Positions 15,601 to 27,859 of a stretch of DNA of 64,000 nucleotides are shown here, piece after piece. The translations under genes were made by a program, and so were the position numbers. Location: NCBI RefSeq assembly GCF_964355755.1, contig NC_092672.1, forward strand, positions 26,098,501-26,162,500. The letters are read 5' to 3'. How positions within the stretch are numbered: the stretch's first letter is position 1; every line of letters begins with the position of its first letter. Source of the DNA: Antedon mediterranea (taxonomy: Eukaryota; Echinodermata; Crinoidea; Comatulida; Antedonidae). The notes beneath the pieces are model-generated. The model had not been told where the DNA came from. It ran no database searches and saw only the letters and a list, made by a program, of their open reading frames with translations.

Positions 15601-17324
15601 GTCACGTTGCGCAATTGTAAACATCATGAAAAGCTTTGCTTGACGACGTTACATAAATGTCAAAATGTTAACATAGTTACCGAAATGTTATGTTTGCGAG
15701 TTTTAGAGAAAAGCGTTACACAAAAATCATACAGAAAGAAAGAAGAAGAACTAGACATGTAACTCGTCACTTTGACGAGTTTGGTTATCCGCCGCGCAAG
15801 TGGTGCAACATTAACATTAAGGGGATAGGTTGAGGACAAAAGGAAGTGTTCACGTTGGCATTATGACCTGAACTGAACAATATGATATGTTGTTATTGCG
15901 GAATTTTATTATTTAAATTCATATATAGTATATACACAGTATAATCTGTATCCATATCACATACAGTGTAGAATAGGTGAAATTACGGGACCCGCTATTT
16001 ATTACAATTTTTAACATGTTGATGGTTTTAAAATGAAACGCGAAGGTAGCAATTCCGAAAGGAAATTATCTCAGCAACAACGTATTAGCGTGTAGAAGAA
16101 ATTTGAATACGTGAAATATTGATGCGCGCTCTTTTAAATGTAATGAATTATGACGCAAAAGATGAAAATACGACCTTTTTTATTTAACTGGCCATATGAT
16201 GACGTCACAACATCCGATTGGCAACATTTTTACAAAATTTCGTATCTACAGTCCAATAGCTTCCAGAAAAAATTTTAATCGTGATTATCACATTTTATTC
16301 TTACGAGCTATAACAGATTAAAATTTACTGTAAAGATGAAATTAATGCCACACGTGATTTAAATTTTTAGGCATGATGACGTCAAAAAAATTAAAATATT
16401 TTTAACTCATGCGAAAGATACTTGATTGACCTAGACAAAATCAAAATCGGGGTGAAAATGGAAAACGGATAAGTGGAGATGCGCTCTATTCAATGTGATG
16501 AGCTATGACGAAAGATACAAAAATCCTAAATTTTATATTCGCGTGGCCATACGATGACGTCACAATGTCCGGTTAGCCATATTAATACCTGATCCGATAT
16601 CTACAACTCATCTACTTCCAGAATATGCCATCCACAAAAAGTTGACCGTCTAGTTTAGAAATTACGACAGTTTAAAAAAAGGCATATTTTAAACAAATTT
16701 TTTAACCTTTTCATAAAAAACGCGCGCAAATTGTCCAATTCGACGTGCTCGTATGAGGTATCTTTAAGTCGAAATTGTTTAAAATTTGGTAAAATTACTA
16801 GAAAAGGCTGGAAAAATATAAATCACGCGAAAAAAGTACGTTTTCAATACTACGTGCGCACCGCACACGTAAAAATGTGCGCACGCGTGGGAATTTTTGA
16901 CATGCTTAAAACGACATGAAACGCGTAGAAAGTTGATTATAAATTAATTTTGCGCATTTTGAAATTTTAAATGCGCGTGTGCGCGTAACTTTGTGTAAAA
17001 CACGCAATTTTTTTTCAACAGAAAGTTAGCGCATGATATATATTAAACTTTTGCAAAGTTTCAAGTTGAAATGTTTTTTGGTTGTCGAGCTATGTTAAAT
17101 ACGACAAAATCGTTAAATCGCGCGTAAGTCACGTTGCGCAATTGTAAACGTCATGAAAAGCTTCGCTTGACGACGTTACGTAAATGTCAATATGTTAAGA
17201 TAGTTACCGAAATGTTATGTTTGCGAGTTTTAGAGAAAAGCGTTACACAAAAATCATACAGAATGATTTCGTACAATCACAAGAGGTTATCCTGCAACTT
17301 CGTTGCGGATAACCAATAAAAAGT

Positions 17325-17357
<33 letters not shown>

Positions 17358-20300
17358 CGTACAATCACAAGAGGTTATCCTGCAACTTCGTTGCGGATAA
17401 CCAATGATGATGATGATTTCGTACAATCACAAGAGGTTATCCTGCAACTTCGTTGCGGATAACCAATTAAGAAAAAGATGTTGATGATGATGATTTCGTA
17501 CAATCACAAGAGGTTATCCTGCAACTTCGTTGCGGATAACCAATAAAGATTTGATACAATAACAATAGGTGATCATTTTATTCTAAATGATCACCTAATT
17601 ATAAAGAACCAAAACAAAAAAACATTTTTTTAAATTAACTCTTGTTTATGGCATTAAAATGAATTGAATTGTCTTGGTAAAAGTCTTATTTTCTACATAT
17701 GTGGATCATTAAAAAATGTCTTGTGTTGATAATCTAAACATGTTGCAATGCAGACAAAGTTGTGCACTGAGTATTGGGTGCTGCTTTAAACTGGCATATC
17801 ATATCACCTGATATCATGTAGCATCCAATCAATGTGGCCTTTATTTTTAGCTGTTATTGTGTTGAAGTTTACTCCCTAGTAGTGTAATATTATTTCTATA
17901 ATTGTTTTGTTTTACATACAATTTTTTTTAATGAACTATCAAAATGAATTTATTACTATATTAGTAAAATACTTCTTTTTGCATCTGAGAATCATAAAAG
18001 AATAAATTCTTATGTTGATAATCTTGCAAAATGCTGCAACGCAGTCATCTTCACTTATTGCCTGATGCCATGATGCCTATTTTGAGCTGTTAATGTGTTG
18101 CAGTTGACTTTCTATTAGTTTATTATTCCTATGTTTTTTTTTAAATTTTACTTTAAAGATGTATTGTCCCCAAAAACATAAAAAAAATGAAGATTAATTA
18201 AATCAGACTTTGAATATGTTATTCACTTCCAAAGAAAACAATATGGAAAAAAAAAACAAAATTCAACCAAAAACCCATTGGCTGGCAGCCAATTTGACCA
18301 TTTTTTGGTTTAAATTACAGTTTTTTCAGTTAAAATACATTTTTTTTAAATCCAATTTTTGGTCAAAGTGGATAACTATTATGTTACATTATAATGGCAT
18401 ATTCAACAAAAACATTTTTAAGAATTTTTTTCAGGGGGACAATACATCTTTAATAGTTTAAAAGTGTTTGTTAGTTTTTTGTTTTGATATGAAGTTATTT
18501 TAATAATGTAACCTTTCATATATGTTTTACTTCAGTATCACTGAAAAGCTCAGATGGATCTGAAGAGAGTTTTTTACCAAATAGTGGTTTCACACCAAAA
18601 CGCAAACACAGAAAAGGCAGTAGCACACGCAAAACATCAAGCATTCCTACTCCTAAAATAGAAGATCCCAATGAATCAGTTGGAGAACACTCAAGCTTCC
18701 GTGAATGTGAAATGAGTAGTGGATTGATTCATACCCCCTCTGAAGGAAGCCTGTCAATAGATTCTAACAATGAAAAGAATAGCGGACTTGGTAGTCAAGA
18801 AGGGGAGGAAGAACATTCAATGGAATCGCATACTGCTGTTGATGGCAATAATGAAACAAATGCAGGCTATATTAAATTTGAAGCAAGTGGACAATTAATT
18901 GTTAAGAATGATAGTGAACCATTAAATGCTGGTGATGTCATAGAAAGTAAAAAGACTATTGGTGATATTTCAAAAGATGTAGCAGAGGGATTGATGGAAA
19001 AATTAGATGACAGAGAAGTAGAGTATGAAACTGAAACCACATCAAAAACAATGGCAGTAGACCTGACAGATGATTCTATTATTTCTGAAGGTGCTTTTAT
19101 TACTGATGAAATAGAAAACCCATATGAAAGTCAGCAACAGTTTAAAGAAGACATTGCTGAAGCTGACCCACCTTTTGAATTTGTGGAAGAATCCAATGAA
19201 GATTCTGAACATTGTTTAAATCTAGATAAAGAGAGATGCAAAAAAGAGGAGATTTTTGGAAACAGTTTAGGGGCCCGAGGTGGTTGGTCATCTCAATTTG
19301 AGAATTCTAGCTCTTCAAAGACAGTAGTTGGCCCGGAAAATGGTGAGTACTAAATGCACCAGGACATGGTGTATTTCACTATCTCTAATTTATATAACTT
19401 TACGAGGATACTACTGTGTTTAATCTTTATGCTGTACCATGATAAACCTGTGCATTGATATGAGACTTTTGAGGCTATGTCTATGCCTATGTATGTCTCT
19501 CCAGGAATACAAATTTTTAATAGAGGCTTTTCAATTTGAGCGAGTTTGAAGTTCATATCCACAGTAGTTGACTGTTACTCGTCCGCGGATATGTGAATGT
19601 TTAGATTGTGTGGACATTCACGTTGACGTACCAATGAACGTATAATGTAATGACCTTGTAGTTCTTGTGTTGCTATTCCACTGCTGGGCCAGTGTTAGCG
19701 CAGAGACTTATGCCATGCTATGTATAAGTAGCTTAGGCCTAGCGTAGATCAATAATTTTTTGAATGATCAGACCAGCGTTTCTCCAAATCAGGATAAATT
19801 TTATTGAATGAGTATAAATCAACTACAGATACAAGAAGTGAACTTCAATTATTGTTTAAACTATTTTTTATTTTTCTGTGGCACCAAACAGGTAAGGCAG
19901 TACAGTGCAAACACTACACATAAGTTAGAGTCACTGTTTTGTTGAGAAATTAGGTTTTTCAAATATTTATTAATTTTTTTAGTAGGTGGCAGTTACACAT
20001 CTCTTCTCAACAACTATGCTGAAAACACAGCTGCCAAGTTGCTTCCTGCTTCAGTGGATACAGAGAAACTTATGGACAAAATTGCACCAAAGGGAGAAGA
20101 AAGGGTAATTTGTAACTAAACTTTTAATTCATTTTAGAATTATTCATCCAGATCACTTTTGGCTATTTCGAACCATGCTCTGTCAATATTTGTTTTTACA
20201 ATTATGAAACAGGATATCAGGTATTCTCATTATTGTTTTAATATAGTGGACAACATCTGCAAAATACCCACATCACATCATCTCACAGAATGTATATTAT

Positions 20301-23300
20301 ACATTACAATATTATTCAAGAAGATGAGATACTCTTACCTGAAACAGAAAAGCATCCCTTAACCATTTGGCTTAACTCCTATTTTTGTACATTGCTCAAC
20401 ATTCAAAAGAAAATAAAAAAGATAATAGTTGTATTAACTACGGATAGATCACTATTATTTGAACCAATCCGATGGCATGAATTTAACCATGTGATATATA
20501 AGTTGTTATTCAAATAAATAATATAGTCATATTATTATTGTTGTACAGTACATATATATATTTTTTATTCATTTAATCATAACATAATAATTATAATCCT
20601 TTTATTGAATTCTATGATGCCCATTGGATAAAAGGGCTTTGCTTTTTATATATTTTGAGTTGGGCTATCTTAAAAGGTAACTCCAGGCTATTTTTATTTT
20701 TGTGAAAAAAATATAAACATTTGCTACCTGAATTATAATTATTAGAAAACAGTAGTAGAACCACCATACTTTTTCTACTTCAATGCACATTGAAAAAGTC
20801 TCAATACTTGGAACTGATGTGCGAGGCCAATTGGAAAATATATTTTCAAATGTATCTTTAAATCTTGATATTGGCAAATAATGTGAATGTGATTGTTTTT
20901 CCCAAACGATTGTATGAATCAATTTTACATACTAGTGAGCGACAATTAAATTGTTTAATACTTTAATTTCTTTACAATGTTTCTTCCACTTCAACACTGT
21001 ATAAAAATAGTTTGCATTAAATATGGTTGCAAAATTAAACCTGGAGTTGCCCTTTAAGTTAAAAAAAGTTTATATTTGATTCAGTATATTATTTTGTTTT
21101 ATTCAGACTAGCAATGATTTATGCGATGATTTGTTGGCTGATTATGATATTGTATTACCCATTCCATCATCCACCTTGTTTTTGTCAGACCCTGTAAGCA
21201 TACCATATTCATATATTGTTTGTAGCATAGATGTACAGTACACCATACAGCAAATGATCGAACAAGTTACACGGTTGAAATAGCACTGCTGAAAGCATAA
21301 TGAGCACAGCAGTTGTTTAAAAAAAAAGATATTTTGAATACTGTTAAGCAATGCTGTACAAGCTAAAACAAGATTATTGATATTGTAAAGTTCCAATTGA
21401 CTGGAACATTCAGAAGGAAAATGCAAATTTTCAATTTATCAAAAATACTTAAATTTGTAAATGGCACATAATTGATAAAAGCCATAAAAGATTACTTGGT
21501 CGATGATTTAGCTATAAGGTATATAACATGTTGTGTTGATAGTGTGATGAAAGTTTAGAAAAGCATTGAACATGTGTCTCCAGTTATTTTATTATTACAG
21601 CATAACTTACAGCATAGCTTGCAACTTACGCCTTGGTCACTAACAGTGGAATTATGGAATTCTTGTCAAATTGCTTGACATTTTTCCTTCAGTTTTGTCA
21701 TCTTACAATATTTTGTCATCTATAATTGCATAATTGTTTTAGTAATTTTATTTGCTTGGTTTTTTGCAACTTTCTGTTTCTATGCTTCATTTATTTTTGT
21801 GGTTTATAATAGTACATGGAGCTTTGTGATTAACATTGTTTGTACTTGTTTTTATTGAATCACTCATGCTTGTTACTACTATATCATTTGTGGGTTTGAA
21901 ATTTTGCATTTTTTGCATGGTGTTTTTTTTTTTTTTTATGTACAATAAAGTGATATGTTTATTATGGGTTTTGTTAGTATATAACACAATGCAAGTAATT
22001 TAGGCAATCACAATACAACAAGCAACACAATGTAATCTTTATTGGAATAACTATCTCGTGTCAAATGGTGCGTCCAAGAAGTATACAAAACAAAACTTTA
22101 AAAAACAATAAATCAAAAGTAATTGAAAGGACTAATTATGTAAAGACTGTCGCTTGTGGTGTAATTAATTGAGTTTCACATTCATCTTTGCATTTCATCC
22201 TAATGGGAATGGATTACATCACGACACAATTTTGAAAGGTCAAATATATATACTTAACCACTAGAAAATCAACATGAATCCTAGAAAACCTGAGCATAAA
22301 TCCTATAAATAATTTCTTCTACTCAACTATAAATTCATGCACTTTAGACTAAACTAACCTTTATTAAACATTTGTTTATTGTTTGTTGTCATTTTATAGG
22401 TTGAAAAGAGGGTTTCTTTTTTATTTTGGTTCATCATATTTTTGTATATATATGATATAAATTTCCATGACTAACAATTTCCTTGTAAACCTTTTTGCTT
22501 GCAATAAAGAAATTTGGAGCCAGATGGTTAAATAAGGTAAATGTTAATGGCAAAGTTGGTGTAGATTATTGTCAAGCCAAAAGTATTGGTAATGTCAACT
22601 CTTTGAATAAGTTCCCCAGTTGAATAAGCTTCCCAGTTGAATAAGTTCCCCAGTTGAATAAGCAACCTAGTTGAACAAGCTTTCTAGTTGAATAAGTTCT
22701 CCAGTTGAATAAGCTCCCTAGTTGAACAAGTTTCCCAGTTGAACAAGCGCCCCAGTTGAAAAAGCGCCCCAGCCCAGATGAAAAAGCGCCCAGTTGAAAG
22801 AGCACCCTAGTTGAACAAGCTCCCCAGTTGAAAAAGTGCCCCAGTTCAACAAGCTCTTCAGTTGAACAAGCTCCCCAGTTCAACAAGCACCCAGTTGAAC
22901 AAGTGCCATAATTAACAACAGCTCAATAACACAAGCACCTCAGTCACGCACACCATTATTTGATTTTTTTCAGTACTGTTAATTTGAGCAATTTTTAAAT
23001 TAAATGTTTTAATCTTATCTAGTTTGAAATGATTATTAAAATACTTATCAAATCATTGTTTTTTAAACTATGTTTTCATTGCAGAAAGTTCAGCAACTGT
23101 TAGCAATTGTAACCAAGATATCACGTGAGAAAGGTCTTGATGCTCAGAACTACCAATGTAAAGGATGTACAAGGCCAATTGGAATAAGTAAGTAAGGCTG
23201 TGTTCGGTTACATGTGTAATCAGTGATCGTTCGGACGATGAACAATTTACACGTGTAAAGGGTCATATTTCATGCATCTCTTTACATTATTAACGTCAAA

Positions 23301-26140
23301 TTGCTCCTTATCTTGCAGTTAATCAGCTTGCGGTTTAAGGTGTTATTGAAAAATTCACCTCATGAGGTTGATTTTTGAAACAGCAAGTTTATCTCAGAAT
23401 TTACACCACACGCGACCATTACACGTGTAAATTTGTTCCGTCCGAATGGACTCTAAATGTTTTATATATTGGTCCTTGTACTACAGTCTGACAAACAAGT
23501 GTAATGATTCATTTTCCCCCATTAAAAATAAACATATAAAATCAAACTTTGAATAGGTTATGTTGTAGTTATTAATAAAGTTATTCACTTCTGCAGAAAA
23601 ATAACAATTTTTATTTTGTGACATTAAAATGGCGTATTCAACAACAAATTGTTCAGGGAGACAATATATCAATAAGTATAGTAATGTCTAAACTACAGTA
23701 CAGTTTACATATCAAACAGTACTACTAAGGGAGTTTAAATTCTGTCTCGAGTGGAAGAAAACTTTAACATTTTAGATGGAATGCATGCAATAAAAATGTA
23801 TTGTTGATGAGCATTCCAATGAAACAACATTTCTCTTTAACTTAACGCATCGCTTGTGATTGGTCAAATCTCTTACATTGCATTACGTCCTTGTGTTGCG
23901 TCTCTAGCCAGAATGAGATAGACGAGGTGCTCTAAAATGTTTAATTTTCACCACCCACCCAAATTCCTCAGCAGATATCATCAAATTTTTTAATAGTAAT
24001 TATATTTAAAACATCTTTCCCTATTCTGTTTTTAACCTCTCGCTACGGCCTTGGGAACAAAACATTAACTCTGTATAAGTGTATCATAAACCTTTATGGT
24101 GCTGTACATTTGCATCAAGATTTAATGTGTTTTTTCTTTCTTTCACAGTTTATGGGAAGGCTAAAGTATGTAGCTATGATGGTTGTTATTACTGCAATGA
24201 GTGTCATATCGATGAGGAATGTGTCATTCCAGCCAAGGTATTGCATAACTGGGACTTTCGTAAGCACAAAGGTAAGCGCACTCTATCACATTTTTATTCA
24301 TTATTGACCTTAAGAAATGTCAAGATTTCTTGCAATATAAACTACACAAAAGGATATTACCAACGTTGACACTAAAAATGAAAATTGTATGAACAAATCC
24401 AAAAGTATTACCTTACCAGATTTTAAGCATGTGTCCATTCTTAGAAATAGATTTAAGTAGTAATTGTATAATTTTACAAATCAAGATAACATTTTTTCTT
24501 GTAGTTGCAAGTTACACCAAAACATTTTTACAACAAGTTGAGAGCTTTCCTCTGATTGATGTTAGCTTCAGTAATCCTTCATTGTATGATGCAATAACAG
24601 AAGTACAAGACATAAAGGTGACTTACCCTGATACCCTCCTCAATAACTGCCAATTCTATGCACATTTTGAGCTTGCAAGCGTAGTTTTCAGCAACCTATT
24701 CCAACAAAAAGTGCTTCTTTGAGAAAACTACTGTATAGTGTTATGTCAAAAATACTATATATGAATTCTTAAGAGAAAAGGTCATGTAGGTGCAGTCCAG
24801 ACTCAACCAAATTCTTTACCATTTAAGGTGAGGAAGTATGGGTAGAGTGGGATATCTACTTCTTACTTTTGTTGCTCTCTTTTAACTACCATAATAATAC
24901 AACATAGTTTTATATAGTTAATTTGTTAATATGTATTTTGATTACATTTTATTGGAAAATATGTCAGATGATTCTCATAAGCTTGTTTCACACTAGGTGC
25001 GACACAGCAAATTTAACATCAACTCTTCCGCATGTGGTTAGCTTCCAACTGACTATTCCAGGCAGAGCTTACGAATGACACAAAATCATTTGCTCCGTTG
25101 CTGCAGTTCAAATTTAAAAACAACTGCACTCAAATGATGAATGTCGCGATGAACTTCCATTGTGTGTGCTGATTTTTTCGTCGCGTTGGTGTGAACCCAA
25201 TCTTAATAAAATATTAATGTCTATTTTCAGGTGTTGAGAAATCAACTGAAATACCTGAAAGCTTACCTCTTTACATGCAAGCAGTCAACTGCTGAAGAGC
25301 TTAAAAAGAAGGTGTGGCCAAGAGAGTATATGTTAGACCACGCCCATCTTTATTCTGTACAGGTAATTTTAAAGTGATCCTTAAATACATGAATCAAATT
25401 ATAAATAAAAGATTTTTATTTAGGGGCTGATAGGGATCATGACAGAAAAAGCTGTGTGAACCATCTTACCAAAATGGTTTTCCAGAGTAAACAACATTTT
25501 AGGGCAAGCCCAAAAAGTTATTTGGTTTTGGAAGACTGTTAGCAATTATTTATTTAATATTTTCAGGATTTTCATCAAGTACAATCAGGCCAATTGGCTA
25601 AAGATCTTAAGAGGGTTATTAACTGGGCAGCTAAGCATGTGTATAACTGCATTCTGTGTGGTCAAAAGGGCTTTATGTGTGAACTATGTGATAGCCCAAA
25701 GGTCATCTATCCATTTGATGTTGAACTCACTACAAGGGTAAGGAATTTTACAAAATAAATGTTATAAAATGGAACAGCTCATTATAGCTCTTGATTGATT
25801 GATTGCAGCAGAAAAGTTTGACAGAAACTAATACTAAACGCTAAAGACTGAATCGTAGTATCTGTCTGTCAATTAAATCTTTCACTTTCGCAGATTGTCT
25901 TATTTTAATTGGTCACACATTAATAATAGTCTACTTAATGATTGTGGTATGTTTGTAAATTAGACGCTTTATTGCAATGTTTTCTGTTTCATTTTCAAGT
26001 GTGAAATTTGCAAGACTGTTTATCACAAAGCCTGTAGACAAGAACACCAGCCATGCTCAAAATGTACTAGAATAAAACAAAGACGAAGCCAGCTAAGGAA
26101 TCCTGGGGAACCAGTTGATTTTGCTTCACCCTGGAGTTGA
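3661..26140 (+). CDS. RUN and Rubicon-homology (RH) domain protein, PLEKHM1/Rubicon family, without visible PH domain
   Basis: Fifteen exons chain in phase: 3661-3729, 3853-3893, 4445-4523, 4779-4874, 5370-5520, 6134-6262, 18536-19342, 19986-20104, 21107-21193, 23085-23187, 24149-24271, 24505-24617, 25231-25362, 25567-25737, 26000-26140. They give 786 residues. Residues about 38-185 are a RUN domain of PLEKHM1 type (NRICNVLEAIFLHEL, FWPFVIKFTHRDV, VGRCRAWIRLALND, YIRDVEHPEIL). Residues 189-457 are a Ser-rich, acidic, low-complexity linker. Residues about 535-786 are a Cys-rich RH zinc domain (YQCKGCTRPIGI, CYYCNECH, VLHNWDFRKHK, CILCGQKGFMCELC, CEICKTVYHKAC, CSKC). Family knowledge: PLEKHM1 and Rubicon bind Rab7 through RH and control endosome/autophagosome-lysosome fusion. 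The PLEKHM1 PH domains are not encoded in any exon I could find. A poly(A) signal AATAAA lies at 26261. Confidence 0.85.
6430..17316. repeat. Seven-unit tandem array, unit about 1.53 kb
   Basis: Each unit starts with CTAGA followed by a hairpin (for example AACTCGTCA-CTT-TGACGAGTT). Unit starts are 6430 (diverged), 7960, 9565, 11085, 12616, 14216 and 15751, giving lengths of about 1530, 1605, 1520, 1531, 1600 and 1535; the last unit ends near 17316. Units 2-7 look nearly identical by eye, whereas the first is clearly diverged but the same length. Inside each unit, TGACGTCA-containing modules recur about every 178 bp (8417, 8594, 8772), and the sequence GGTGAAATTAC recurs about 358 bp apart as a diverged copy. 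The right half of each unit is rich in ACGCGCGC. Some units carry a terminal 52-bp hairpin module. No transposase or Rep/helicase ORF was seen. The ends (hairpins, CTAG) resemble a non-autonomous Helitron/Helentron-type or satellite-forming element; this is uncertain. Confidence 0.85.
9513..9564. repeat. 52-bp terminal hairpin module of array unit 2
   Basis: It starts GATTTCGTACAATCACAAGA and ends with a stem-loop (GGTTATCC, bulged T, GCAAC, loop TTC, GTTGCGGATAACC) plus AA, directly followed by the CTAGACATG start of the next unit. The same module occurs at 14164-14215 in the same position, and four times at the right edge of the array. Confidence 0.8.
17265..17543. repeat. Four 52-bp hairpin modules separated by GAT/TGA trinucleotide tracts
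   Basis: Copies lie at 17265-17316, 17353-17404, 17415-17466 and 17492-17543. Each ends in the GGTTATCC...GGATAACC stem-loop, and they are spaced by short (GAT)n-rich linkers. They mark the right edge of the array. They are too few and unlike CRISPR, being palindromic modules in a eukaryotic intron. Confidence 0.85.
17563..17599. repeat. Palindrome at the right edge of the array
   Basis: An inverted repeat AGGTGATCATTT / AAATGATCACCT with a short loop. The same ATAGGTGATCATTT string follows the hairpin at the start of the first, diverged unit (about 6460). The array edges therefore share sequence, as expected if they are the two ends of an original element. Confidence 0.6.
18153..18453. mobile_element. 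MITE with 19-bp perfect terminal inverted repeats
   Basis: The left end TTAAAGATGTATTGTCCCC (18153-18171) is exactly complementary to the right end at 18435-18453. The interior is AT-rich and non-coding. Related copies with similar ends or interior occur at about 43772-43992, with right-end fragments near 59281-59300 and 23640-23675. The end trinucleotide TTA/TAA may include the target duplication. The superfamily is not identified. Confidence 0.75.
22600..22915. repeat. Minisatellite, about 20-bp unit (CCAGTTGAATAAGCT type)
   Basis: Degenerate tandem copies of CCCAGTTGAAYAAGYT with a period of about 20 bp, inside intron 9 of the RUN-RH gene. The open frame on the minus strand through it (22572-22886) is a by-product of the repeat. 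Confidence 0.85.
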
Positions 26141-27859
26141 TGATAAAACTATGAATCACACTAGAAATGATGAAATCAGACTGTAATAAATTGTGGAATA
26201 ACCCAATATCTATAACAAAAATGATATTAAATTTTAATAATAGTGAATGTTTTATTATGGAATAAAATTGTATATATTTATATAATATAAGAATTATTAG
26301 TAATATTTAAATTTATTTTGCAGAAACATTCTTTTATTAATAATCCATTTTGTAAAAAAAATAATAATTATTGTAAAATAACAGCACTATGAAATTCGAT
26401 TCGTACATATATGCTGTCACTGGCCTTTTTTCTGAAGTTAGATTTTGTTATATTGCATTACAATAAATACGTCCAATTCAAGAATATGCAAGATTTCTAC
26501 TACTTTCTATTTGGAATTCTATAAAATAAAATAATAATAATTTAGCATACTGTTACTGCGTTGTAATGTTGGAATTCTGAACTGATTAGATTCTATGTTG
26601 TGGCGGAATGTTACTGATATAGACCATGAATGGTTTCATGGTCTTGTATTATATCATATATCATTTATTTCAGCAAAGATATAACAACACAAACAAACAG
26701 AAATTTAAATCAATCAGGCAGGATCACCTAAATGTTATATAAAAAATAACAGTCTAGATGCTCTCCACAAATAAATACATACAAAGAATTACATATCTTT
26801 AACAATTTAAAAAGGATAAAATTGCATGAAAAAGTATATTCTTAAATACTACGTTTAAAATCAATTAGAAACTGTCGTGGCCACAGTATGTGATATCGTG
26901 ATGATGTCGTGGTGAAATTCTACTGATGTATGTAGATATCGTGACGGAATTCTACTGATGTAGTTGTCGTTGCGGACATCTACTGATGTAGATACCGTTT
27001 CGTCGTGTCGGGATTCTACTAATGTAGATACCGTGTTGTGGCGGAATTCTACCGATGTAGATACCGTTTTGTGTTGGGATTCTAACTAATGTTGATACCG
27101 TGTTTCGTGGCGGAATTCTACTCATTTAGATACCCCGTGTCGTGGCGGAATTCTACTGATGTGGATACACGTGTCGTGGTGGAATTCTATTGATGTAGAT
27201 GCCGTGTCGTGGCGGAATTCTACTGATGTAGATACCGTGTCGTGGTGTAATTTTACTGATGTATATACCGTGCTGTGGCGTAATTCAACCGATGTAGAAC
27301 GATGTTGTGATAGAATTCTACCGATGTATATACCGCGTCGTGGCGGAATTCTACATATGTAGATACCGTGTCGTGGCGGATTTCTACTGTGTAGTTACCG
27401 TGTCGTTGCGGGATTCTACTGATGTAGATTCGATGTCGGCAAATTTCATACTATTCATGTAGATAGTGCCGTTGCGGAAATCTACTTATGTAGATACTAT
27501 GCCGGTGTCATGGCGGATTTCACACTTAATTCATGGAAGAAATAGTTATTTCATCCATGCTTAATTTAACTGTGCGTGGCGATATTCTACATATATTATA
27601 TTAAAGATTGTTATGAATTATTGAACAAACAATTCGAATACTACCAGTCACTTAAACTACATAAAAGATTATTACTTATTAGGCAATATTAGTTAAACAC
27701 CAATATTTACTTGATTCGATAACCCTTAACTTAACCATTGTGTCTGCAATGCATGTCTCATGGTGGTATAAAGGTCGTCTTAAATCAATCTAATCATTTG
27801 GGCCTTTTACATAGACTATTATTTTAGAACAGAATAATAATAAAAAGAGTGTAATCAGC
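26141..27859. other. Intergenic region between RUN-RH and beta-lactamase-like genes
   Basis: Contains the 3' UTR and poly(A) signal (AATAAA at 26261) of the upstream gene, AT-rich unique sequence, and the minisatellite at 26925-27500. No coding exon was recognised. Confidence 0.6.
26925..27500. repeat. Minisatellite, about 33-34-bp unit
   Basis: Around sixteen degenerate copies of a unit like GATACCGTGTCGTGGCGGAA followed by TTCTACTGATGTA. The edges decay gradually. GC content is higher than in the flanks. It lies about 400 bp upstream of the beta-lactamase-like gene. Confidence 0.85.

Larger units (their letters stand above)
6263..18535 (+). other. Giant intron 6 of the RUN-RH gene
   Basis: The donor ATGTAGGT follows base 6262 and the acceptor TTTTACTTCAG ends at 18535. 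The flanking exons join in phase (1+2). About 11.1 of the 12.3 kb is the tandem array described separately, followed by a roughly 300-bp MITE at 18153-18453. No exon with a PH-like or other domain was seen. The remaining sequence (17.6-18.15 kb) is plain AT-rich. Confidence 0.75.

Noticed and set aside
8948-17319. Conserved 60-70-residue ORFs repeated in every array unit
   Set aside because: They are identical because the units are recent copies. They have no domain signature, and the founder unit does not keep them, so they are not supported as genes.
17265-17543. CRISPR-like regular hairpin repeats
   Set aside because: Eukaryotic intron, repeats of transposon ends, linkers are GAT microsatellite of unequal length, and no cas genes.
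22572-22886. 104-residue Cys/Trp-rich ORF on the minus strand
   Set aside because: It is the translation of the 20-bp minisatellite.
27159-27362. 67-residue ORF with repeated WRNSTDVD
   Set aside because: It is the translation of the 33-34-bp minisatellite.
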